Positions 9,464-16,635 of a stretch of 64,000 nt of DNA are shown here, in pieces. A program made the position numbers and the translations under genes. The stretch is from Candidatus Gastranaerophilales bacterium (GTDB lineage Bacteria; Cyanobacteriota; Vampirovibrionia; Gastranaerophilales; Gastranaerophilaceae): NCBI GenBank assembly GCA_944325065.1, contig CALUYS010000007.1, positions 1 to 64,000 on the forward strand, written 5' to 3'. The first letter of the stretch is position 1; each line of letters begins with the position of its first letter. Under the pieces are notes generated by a model that saw only the letters and a list, made by a program, of their open reading frames with translations, was not told the DNA's origin and did not search any database.

Positions 9464-10477
9464 TTAAATAATAAAAATTTTATGTTTCTTTTTCTTTAAA
9501 ATAGGTGATAATTTTTTATTATTATCAAAAAAATTTAAAATTTTTTCCTTTAAAATATTCATTTTATTTTTATTCCATATATTATTAATATTTATTAAAA
9601 TATCATCAAGAATTTCCTCTGGCAGTTTATTCTCAAAAAATATTTCATCTATAAAAACATTATCAGTTTTTAAAGACAAATTAAACTCTACACCACATTT
9701 TAACAAAAAATTCTTAAAATTTAAATAATTATTATTAAAATTTCTGTTAAATTCTGTATAACTTACACTATTATATAGTTTTTCAACATTAAGTTTTTTT
9801 TTATAAAATGAAGTTATATTAAAAAAAGGTATTTTTAGCAAATTACACATTTCAAAAGCTCTTACATCATTTTGAAAAACAATTGCAGGTACTTGAGCAT
9901 TTAATGACATTATGGCACCATGAACTCTCGAACCAATATACAAATCATATTTTTCTTCTAAAATTTTTTGTTTCCATTTTTCTACCGATGGAAAAAATAA
10001 TACATTTTTATTCACCAATGCATTATATATTAAATATTGCTCTTGTTTATTAAAATTTTGCCTTATTTTTGTATTTTTAAAATACAATAATTCTACAATT
10101 TGTTTTTCATCTTGTAATACATAACAATTACACCCCTTATAATCTATTATAATATTATGATTATTTAAAAGAAGTTTAAAATTATTATTAAACTCTTTTT
10201 TGACAATCTTTTTATTAGGAGTCAAATCTTCATAAAAACTTGGACATCCCACTGCAACTGCATTTTTTATACCAAGCTTCAAAAGAAGTTCTAAAGTTTT
10301 CTCTCCCCTAACTCCAAGTAACTCTGACTTTGATGATAATATTTGAAAGAAATTGACTAAGTCTTTATTTAAAGTTTTATGTAAATTTTGATAATCCTCA
10401 ACTAGACAATTACACCCCAAACTTACAGGAATTATAGGTAGTTTTATTTTTTTATAAATTTTGTTATTCCTTTCCAA
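9464..10477 (-). CDS. Polysaccharide pyruvyl transferase family, C-terminal part of a frameshifted gene
   Basis: This frame carries most of a polysaccharide pyruvyl transferase (PF04230-type) domain: IPVSLGCNC, SELLGVRGEKTLELL, AVGCPSFYEDL, and the signature GSRVHGAIMSLNA, each aligning with the intact paralogue at 10809-12593. It lacks its own good start: the first usable codon is TTG at 10475-10477. The missing first ~115 residues are encoded in the adjacent frame (10444-10794), and the join falls on an A7 tract on the minus strand (10447-10453). Unlike its paralogue it ends without the C-terminal Rossmann-like module. It may be made only after slippage or frameshifting, or be a pseudogene half. 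Confidence 0.75.
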   Translation of the reverse strand: MERNNKIYKKIKLPIIPVSLGCNCLVEDYQNLHKTLNKDLVNFFQILSSKSELLGVRGEKTLELLLKLGIKNAVAVGCPSFYEDLTPNKKIVKKEFNNNFKLLLNNHNIIIDYKGCNCYVLQDEKQIVELLYFKNTKIRQNFNKQEQYLIYNALVNKNVLFFPSVEKWKQKILEEKYDLYIGSRVHGAIMSLNAQVPAIVFQNDVRAFEMCNLLKIPFFNITSFYKKKLNVEKLYNSVSYTEFNRNFNNNYLNFKNFLLKCGVEFNLSLKTDNVFIDEIFFENKLPEEILDDILININNIWNKNKMNILKEKILNFFDNNKKLSPILKKKKHKIFII

Positions 10478-10794
10478 GGAAGATTACTGAAATGTTTATC
10501 CGAATTTAATTGATTTTGGAAACAAAATATTAAGTGTGTATAATTTTCATTTATAAAAGAAATATCCTTATCTATTTGAGAAAAATCATAATTCCATATA
10601 CTTTGAATTTGATCAACTTTCTTATAATATCCATAAATAATTTTTATAATAGAATATCCTATATAAGAATTACCAATATTGCGAGCAATAGTCGCAAAAA
10701 AATAATCAATATCTTTTAATTCATTTTTATTTAATATTAAATTAGTATTTAGAAAAAAAGGACAAAACTTTTTAGATATATAATTATTAACCAT
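10444..10794 (-). CDS. Polysaccharide pyruvyl transferase family, N-terminal part of a frameshifted gene
   Basis: This 116-residue frame aligns over its whole length with the N-terminus of the paralogue at 10809-12593; both share NSYIGYSIIKIIYG and KKVDQIQSIWNYDFS. It stops at TAA (10444-10446) directly after the codons A-AAA-AAA. One extra A, or a -1 slip on this heptamer, continues as I-K-L-P-I-I-P-V-S, matching I-N-I-P-F-I-P-V-S of the paralogue. The intact product would span 9464-10794. The gene starts 14 bp after the paralogue stop. Alone it lacks the catalytic region. Confidence 0.75.
   Translation of the reverse strand: MVNNYISKKFCPFFLNTNLILNKNELKDIDYFFATIARNIGNSYIGYSIIKIIYGYYKKVDQIQSIWNYDFSQIDKDISFINENYTHLIFCFQNQLNSDKHFSNLPWKGITKFIKK
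10447..10453 (-). other. A7 tract at the frameshift (slippery heptamer A-AAA-AAA)
   Basis: Seven T on the plus strand read as A-AAA-AAA in the zero frame of the minus-strand gene, followed at once by TAA. This is the exact point where the two halves of the pyruvyl transferase gene change frame. The tract could mediate slippage, phase variation, or be a sequencing artefact. Confidence 0.8.
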
Positions 10795-10808
10795 TAAAAA
10801 AACTTACC

Positions 10809-12593
10809 TTATATCTTGAAAAATTCCTCATATTTTCGCTTAATATTATTTGATTTATCTTGTTTTTTTATTTCTTTAACATTTAAAATAAGTAATAAGC
10901 AAACTTCAACATCAAGTTGTTTTATCTGTTCATATGAATAAGTTTCATATTGATAAAATTTTTCTTTTTCATTATCTTTAAATTTTCTATCACAAATTCC
11001 TATTATATTTAATCTAGACAAATCAAAATTTTCAAGCACGCATTTTGCAATTATTCCTGCACCATAAATAAATATTTTTTTATTTTTGTATTTCTTAGAC
11101 AATTGATCTATCTTATTTTGCAAATCAATTGAATAAAAATAATTTAAATAATCTTCATACTTAATAGGAGTCTGAGTTAGTATTTTTATTTTAAAATATG
11201 TTTTAATTTGTTTTCTATATAAAGCCATTACATCTTTGATTGAACGTTTTTGTCCAATATAATTTTCATTTTTATCATATAAAACAATGTTGTGTTTCAA
11301 AATTTTACTTTTATATACTGGTATATAAAATTCTCTTTTTTTAATTTTAAGTTTTTTTGAAGAATATAAAATATTATATTGATTAATTATATTATCTATT
11401 ATTTCATCTTTCGAACATTTATTTAGTTCATACATTTGAGCATCTTTAGCTTTAAAATCTTGAGTTTTATCAAGTGGCACACCATTTTTTCTTAAAAAAT
11501 TCATAAAATTATTATAATTATTTTTAAAATTTTTGTTAAAATTATCAAAATCAGCAAGTTCATATAACTGTTCAACAGATTTTTTGGAAATATTATTTGA
11601 CATAAAATCACTATATGGAATACCAAGTAATTTTGTCATTTCATAAGCTCGAATATCACCTTGTGAAACAAAAACAGGAACACCTTCATTTTTTGAATTT
11701 AAAGCTAAAATAGCACCGTGTACACGTGATCCTAAAACAAAATCAAATTTTGAAGCATATTTTTTCCAATCGTCAATTGATGTAAAAGCTAAAATATTAT
11801 CATTTAAAATTGCTTCTTTAATTAAAAATCTATCACTTAAATTATAATGATAATTATTAATAATATTTCTAAAAAACAAAAGCTCAAATATATTTTTCTC
11901 ATCTTGCAAAATAATTGGTTCAACACCTTGCGGTTTAAATAAAGTTGTTATATTTTGCAAAATTTTAAAATCTTTAGAAAATGGCTTTTTAATAATTTGT
12001 TTATTTGGATTTAATTCTTCATAAAAAGTTGGACAACCAACTGGAAGAGCATTTTTAATCCCAAGTCGATTAAGCAAATCAAGTGTCATTTCTCCTCGCA
12101 CACCCATTAATTCAGACTTTGAAGCTAGGATATTTATAAATTTAATTAAATCTTTATTTAATGTCTTATGCAAATCACAAAACTTATTATCATTATAAGC
12201 ACAATTGGCACCAATACTTACTGGAATAAAAGGTATATTTATTCTTTCTATAAATTTTGCCATTTTACTCCAAGGTAAATTTCTAAAAACTTTATTTGTG
12301 TTTAATTGATCCTGCATACAAAAAACAACATGGGTATAATTTTCATTAATAAATTTTGCATCTTCATTTGTTTTTGAAAAATCATAATTCCATATACTTT
12401 GAATTTGATCAACTTTTTTATAATGTCCATAAATAATTTTAATAATAGAATATCCAATATAAGAATTACCAGTATTTCCAGCAATAGTTGACCAAAGATT
12501 ATCAAATGTATAAATATCTTCATTTTCTAAAACTAAGTTAGTATTTATAAAAAATGGTCGAAAATTATCAATTATAGAACTATTATAAGCCAT
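10809..12593 (-). CDS. Polysaccharide pyruvyl transferase with C-terminal Rossmann-like module
   Basis: A 594-residue protein. Residues ~10-350 form a polysaccharide pyruvyl transferase domain (PF04230-type), the family that adds pyruvyl ketals to sugars of exopolysaccharide or cell-wall glycan. Motifs are GNTGNSYIGYSI, IPVSIGANC, ELMGVRGEMTLDLL and the hallmark GSRVHGAILALN. The C-terminal ~90 residues (KKIFIYGAGIIAKCV, then LNIIGICDRKF) form a nucleotide-binding-like module shared with the glycosyltransferase at 8141-9451. It is first in its operon, with TTGCAC-17-TAAGAT upstream and a GGAG ribosome site. The next gene downstream is a tandem paralogue. The pyruvyl donor and target are not evident, so only the family is certain. 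Confidence 0.85.
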   Translation of the reverse strand: MAYNSSIIDNFRPFFINTNLVLENEDIYTFDNLWSTIAGNTGNSYIGYSIIKIIYGHYKKVDQIQSIWNYDFSKTNEDAKFINENYTHVVFCMQDQLNTNKVFRNLPWSKMAKFIERINIPFIPVSIGANCAYNDNKFCDLHKTLNKDLIKFINILASKSELMGVRGEMTLDLLNRLGIKNALPVGCPTFYEELNPNKQIIKKPFSKDFKILQNITTLFKPQGVEPIILQDEKNIFELLFFRNIINNYHYNLSDRFLIKEAILNDNILAFTSIDDWKKYASKFDFVLGSRVHGAILALNSKNEGVPVFVSQGDIRAYEMTKLLGIPYSDFMSNNISKKSVEQLYELADFDNFNKNFKNNYNNFMNFLRKNGVPLDKTQDFKAKDAQMYELNKCSKDEIIDNIINQYNILYSSKKLKIKKREFYIPVYKSKILKHNIVLYDKNENYIGQKRSIKDVMALYRKQIKTYFKIKILTQTPIKYEDYLNYFYSIDLQNKIDQLSKKYKNKKIFIYGAGIIAKCVLENFDLSRLNIIGICDRKFKDNEKEKFYQYETYSYEQIKQLDVEVCLLLILNVKEIKKQDKSNNIKRKYEEFFKI

Positions 12594-12619
12594 AAAACTC
12601 TCCTAAAAATATAATTTTT

Positions 12620-12648
12620 ATCTTAGCATAATGAATACTATAGTGCAA
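12620..12648 (-). promoter_or_regulatory. Promoter of the glycan operon
   Basis: On the minus strand, TTGCAC (12643-12648) and TAAGAT (12620-12625) are 17 bp apart. It overlaps the upstream region of the divergent miaB promoter. Confidence 0.5.
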
Positions 12649-12661
12649 AATTATGTTTCTT

Positions 12662-12670
12662 TGTTATAAT
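12662..12670 (+). promoter_or_regulatory. Extended -10 promoter of miaB, predicted leaderless
   Basis: TG-T-TATAAT ends 6 nt before the ATG at 12677, so the start site would coincide with the start codon. No Shine-Dalgarno is present. Confidence 0.55.
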
Positions 12671-12676
12671 AAAGAA

Positions 12677-14005
12677 ATGAAAAAAGTATTTATTGAAACA
12701 TTAGGTTGTCAAATGAACAAATCCGATACTGAAAGAATATTGGGTATGTTATCGAATTTTAATTATCAGGAAACGGAAAATCCTCAAAAAGCTAATTTAC
12801 TTTTAATAAATACATGTTCAATACGACAACTAAGTGAAGATAAAGCTTTTAGTATACTTGGGCGTTGGGGAAAGTATAAAAAGCTAAATCCTGAAATAAA
12901 AATTGGGATATGTGGTTGTGTAGCCCAAATAGAAAAAGAAAATATTTTTAAACGCAATAGAAATGTTGACCTTGTTTTTGGTACACATAATATATATGAA
13001 CTTCCTGATTTAATCAAAAGAGTTGAATCAGGAGAAAGGATTTGTGCAATTAGAGATAATGCTATAAAAGAAAATACTAATTTTGGTATTATACGAAATA
13101 AAAGTTATAATGCTTGGGTACCAATTATTGAAGGATGCAACAATTTTTGCACATATTGTATTGTTCCATACACTCGAGGTCGTGAAAGAAGTCGTGATTT
13201 TAATAATATTATTAACGAAGTTAAAACATGCGTTAATCAAGGATTTAAAGAAATTACTCTTTTAGGACAAAATGTTGACAGTTATGGCAAAGACTTAAAA
13301 GATGAAAAAATTACTCTTGCCAATTTGCTACGTGAAATATCAAAGATCAAAGGCGATTTTAGAGTTAGATTTGTGACATCATATCCAACTGATATTACAG
13401 ATGATTTAATTAAAGCAGTGGGTGAATCAGATAAAATATGCAAATATTTTCACATCCCCATGCAATCAGGTAATGATGAAATATTAAAAGCTATGAATAG
13501 ACGCTATAATCGGCATCAGTATGGAGAAATTGTCACAAAAATAAGAGAAACATTCAAAGACAATTGTGTAACAATAACATCCGATTTTATTGCAGGGTTT
13601 CCAGGGGAAACAGAAGAACAATTTAATGATACTTTAAGTGCAATTGAAGAATTTAAACTTGATTATTCAAACACAGCAGCATATTCGCCTCGAGAAAATA
13701 CAATAGCTGGAAAATGGATAGATAAATTTATTGATGAAAAAATTAAAAAAGAACGACTCAAAATTTTAAATGATAAAAATAAAGAAGCTGTTATAACCTC
13801 AAATAAAAAATGTCTTGGAAAAATCTTCAAAGTTTTAGTTGAAGGATTTAAAGAAGATGAAAAAAATGGAAAAATTGTATTAAATTCACGTGCTGAAAAT
13901 AATAAAATAGTTCATTTCAATGGTGATAAAAATTTAGTAGGTACATTCCAAAAAGTTATTATTAAAGATTATTCTAATTGGTGTTTATTTGGTGATATTG
14001 TATAA
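12677..14005 (+). CDS. miaB: tRNA-2-methylthio-N6-dimethylallyladenosine synthase
   Basis: A radical-SAM methylthiotransferase that modifies i6A37 of tRNAs. The ATG at 12677 gives 442 residues beginning KKVFIETLGCQMN. An in-frame ATG at 12653 would add eight residues without support. The N-terminal MTTase cluster cysteines are C11, C47 and C81. The radical-SAM triad is C154, C158 and C161 (GCNNFCTYCIVP). The family signature ITLLGQNVDSYG follows, and a C-terminal TRAM domain ends the protein. The promoter places the transcript start at or next to the ATG. It is divergent from the glycan operon. Confidence 0.95.
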   Translation: MKKVFIETLGCQMNKSDTERILGMLSNFNYQETENPQKANLLLINTCSIRQLSEDKAFSILGRWGKYKKLNPEIKIGICGCVAQIEKENIFKRNRNVDLVFGTHNIYELPDLIKRVESGERICAIRDNAIKENTNFGIIRNKSYNAWVPIIEGCNNFCTYCIVPYTRGRERSRDFNNIINEVKTCVNQGFKEITLLGQNVDSYGKDLKDEKITLANLLREISKIKGDFRVRFVTSYPTDITDDLIKAVGESDKICKYFHIPMQSGNDEILKAMNRRYNRHQYGEIVTKIRETFKDNCVTITSDFIAGFPGETEEQFNDTLSAIEEFKLDYSNTAAYSPRENTIAGKWIDKFIDEKIKKERLKILNDKNKEAVITSNKKCLGKIFKVLVEGFKEDEKNGKIVLNSRAENNKIVHFNGDKNLVGTFQKVIIKDYSNWCLFGDIV

Positions 14006-14112
14006 AAACATAAAAAATTCATATAAATACATGATTTAAATGAATTAAATTAAACTTAAAATTTTTATATTGATATAAATAAATTGGGTGTATTATTACT
14101 CTTGGAGTATTA

Positions 14113-14940
14113 ATGTCGGAAACAAATATAGAAAATAATCCTTATAATAATATAGCTCGTTTATCCGATGAGAAGCTAAACGAGCTTTGGAGTGCATATT
14201 TAAAAGATAAAACACAAAAAAATCTTCGAGATACTTTAATTGTTCAATATATTTACTTAACACGTTATGTTGTTGGTCGGATAAAAATGAATTTGCCTCC
14301 TAATTTTACAATTGAAGATATAGCTAGTTATGGTGTTGAAGGTTTAATTGATGCAGTTGAAAAATATTTACCTAATAAAGGAGCACGTTTTGAGACATAT
14401 GCTATAATGCGAATTCGTGGAAATATTATCGATAAAATTCGTGCTGAAGATTGGATCCCTCGTCAAATGCGTCGCAAAATAAAAGAAGTTAATAATACTG
14501 TTGAATCTTTAAGACAAAAATTAGGACGCCCCCCAAGTATTGACGAAGTTGCAGTTGAGCTTAATATGGAAAAAGATAAAGTTGAAGCTATTTTATCTGA
14601 TACTCAAACTGTTGGCTCTATTTATGATAAAAAGGGAACATCTGAAGATAGCTTAAGTGTAATTGATACGATTGAAGATTCAAAACTTGTTGACCCATTG
14701 ACTAACTTAGAAGATAAGGATACAAAAAAAGATCTTCAAATCGCTTTAAAACGGCTTCCTGAACGTGAACGTTTGATTTTGATACTTTATTACCATGAAA
14801 ATTTAACATTAAAAGAAATTGGTGACAACCTTGAACTTTCTGAATCAAGAGTATGTCAGCTTCACTCACAAGCTATTATGAAATTAAGAAATATATTAAC
14901 AACATCAAAATCGAATAGACTACAAAAAAGTATTGTTTAG
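14113..14940 (+). CDS. RNA polymerase sigma factor, FliA/WhiG (sigma-28) family
   Basis: A 275-residue alternative sigma factor. Region 2 includes IEDIASYGVEGLIDAVEKY and the -10 binding helix (RFETYAIMRIRGNIIDKIR). Region 3 begins at WIPRQMRRKIKEV. Region 4 has the helix-turn-helix TLKEIGDNLELSESRVCQLHSQAI, a strong mark of the FliA/WhiG class. The ATG follows a TTGGAGTA ribosome site. In motile bacteria this family drives late flagellar genes; no flagellar structural gene is in the window, so its regulon here is unknown. It converges on the diguanylate cyclase gene with only 19 bp between stops. Confidence 0.88.
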   Translation: MSETNIENNPYNNIARLSDEKLNELWSAYLKDKTQKNLRDTLIVQYIYLTRYVVGRIKMNLPPNFTIEDIASYGVEGLIDAVEKYLPNKGARFETYAIMRIRGNIIDKIRAEDWIPRQMRRKIKEVNNTVESLRQKLGRPPSIDEVAVELNMEKDKVEAILSDTQTVGSIYDKKGTSEDSLSVIDTIEDSKLVDPLTNLEDKDTKKDLQIALKRLPERERLILILYYHENLTLKEIGDNLELSESRVCQLHSQAIMKLRNILTTSKSNRLQKSIV

Positions 14941-14959
14941 TTTTTTATTTTTTACTTAT

Positions 14960-16570
14960 TTATTCAGTAACACGTATGCATTGATCAGGGTTATATTCAT
15001 ATGTGCAATTGCGACCATCATTTTTAGATTTATACATAGCAATATCTGCACAATGTATTAAATCTTTAACATTTTCAGCATGAACCATAAATTCAGCAAT
15101 ACCAACACTTATAGTAACATTTAAAACAGTTCCATTATCTAAAACAACATTTAAATTTTCTATTTTTTTACGCAAACGCTCAGCAATAACACGAGCTGCA
15201 TAACATGTTGTTTCCGGTAAAATTATAGCAAACTCTTCCCCACCATATCTTGCAGGTATATCAATTTGTCGAATCGTTTGCTCGATATTTGAAGCTATTT
15301 CCTGCAATATTCTATCACCAGCTAAGTGACCATATTTATCATTTATATTCTTAAAATGGTCAATATCTATCATAAGCAAAGAAAGTTTATGCTTATATCG
15401 ACGAGCACGGTTTATTTCATTTTCAAGTAAATTATAAAAATGCCTATATATATAAAGTTTTGTTAACCCATCTTTTGTTGCAAGTTCATATAATTTAGCA
15501 TTGTCAATAGCAATAGCTGCTTGATTAGATAAAGCTTCCATAAATTCAAGATCAATTTTAGTAAAAACTTTATTATTACGTTTATTTGAAATATTAATAA
15601 CACCAATAGCCTCACCTTTAACGACTAAAGGCACACACAACAATGAAGAAAGCTTAAAAGCTCCTTCATTAATTTTAAAACGTGGGTCATTCTCACCTAA
15701 ATTTGATATAATAGGAGTTTTTGTTGCAAATACCTTCCCTGCTATTCCTTCATTTGGTCTAAATTTTGAGCATTCAATAAGACCATTATTTATATTATTT
15801 TCAATTTCTTTATTATCTAACCCATATACAACTTTCACCTGTAGCGAATTATCTTGAAAATCATAAAGCATTAAAGAGCCTTTTTCCGCATCTATTGTCT
15901 CAATAGCTTTATCTAAAATAACATTTAGCAGACGCTTTAAATCATCAATAAAATTAACAGCTTGGGAGATATTGTATAAAATAGACATATTATGTAATGC
16001 TTTATTTAGGTTTTGTATTTGCTCATTCTGGGCTTTATTTTTATTTAATTTTAAAAATGCTGGTTGTATATATGAAAAAATACGTTTTAAAAACTTTATA
16101 TCGCTTGGTTCTAAAAAATTACCATCATCTTTTTTGGTAAACATAACCAAATAACTTGCATCTTTTGATAAACTTATTGCATAAGCATAATCACAATTTA
16201 GCTCTCTTAAACCATATTTATCCCATAATGATTTATATATAGGTTCGGATTTATCATCTGTAACTCGAACTATATTATTAAGTGGTAATATTGAACGAAA
16301 TTCTTGGTTATTTGCTTCAAGTTCAATTGTATGCATTCTTTCATCATAAATACGTGGGGGAAGATGAAAATATCCATTACTATTTACAAAAAAATATATA
16401 TTTTTTATATTTATATATTTTTTTATAAAATTAGATACATTTAAAAATAAATCAATAATTGTATAGGATTGATTTGTAATTACACTTAACTCAAAAAGAC
16501 TATCAAGTTCTAAAAAATTCCTTTGTAAATTATTTATCTTTGTTTCAATTTCTGATTTCATCATTACCAT
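14960..16570 (-). CDS. GAF-domain diguanylate cyclase (GGDEF)
   Basis: A 536-residue cytoplasmic protein. The first ~180 residues look like a degenerate sensor domain, residues ~205-360 form a GAF domain (DAEKGSLMLYDF, GEAIGVINISNKRN), and the C-terminus is a GGDEF domain. The catalytic site is GGEEF at 443-447, with substrate motif DIDHFKNINDKYGHLAGD. An RxxD inhibitory site (RQID) lies five residues before GGEEF, so it should make cyclic di-GMP with product feedback. There is no Shine-Dalgarno: TG-G-TAATAT ends 6 nt before the first ATG. Two further in-frame ATG codons follow closely, so the exact start is open. No transmembrane segment is visible. Confidence 0.9.
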   Translation of the reverse strand: MVMMKSEIETKINNLQRNFLELDSLFELSVITNQSYTIIDLFLNVSNFIKKYINIKNIYFFVNSNGYFHLPPRIYDERMHTIELEANNQEFRSILPLNNIVRVTDDKSEPIYKSLWDKYGLRELNCDYAYAISLSKDASYLVMFTKKDDGNFLEPSDIKFLKRIFSYIQPAFLKLNKNKAQNEQIQNLNKALHNMSILYNISQAVNFIDDLKRLLNVILDKAIETIDAEKGSLMLYDFQDNSLQVKVVYGLDNKEIENNINNGLIECSKFRPNEGIAGKVFATKTPIISNLGENDPRFKINEGAFKLSSLLCVPLVVKGEAIGVINISNKRNNKVFTKIDLEFMEALSNQAAIAIDNAKLYELATKDGLTKLYIYRHFYNLLENEINRARRYKHKLSLLMIDIDHFKNINDKYGHLAGDRILQEIASNIEQTIRQIDIPARYGGEEFAIILPETTCYAARVIAERLRKKIENLNVVLDNGTVLNVTISVGIAEFMVHAENVKDLIHCADIAMYKSKNDGRNCTYEYNPDQCIRVTE

Positions 16571-16576
16571 TTTATT

Positions 16577-16585
16577 ATATTACCA
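16577..16585 (-). promoter_or_regulatory. Extended -10 promoter of the diguanylate cyclase, predicted leaderless
   Basis: On the minus strand TG-G-TAATAT is followed by 6 nt and the ATG (16568-16570). No ribosome site lies between. Confidence 0.45.
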
Positions 16586-16635
16586 ACATTATAAAATATA
16601 TTATAATACAATAAAATTATTTTGACAAATAATAA

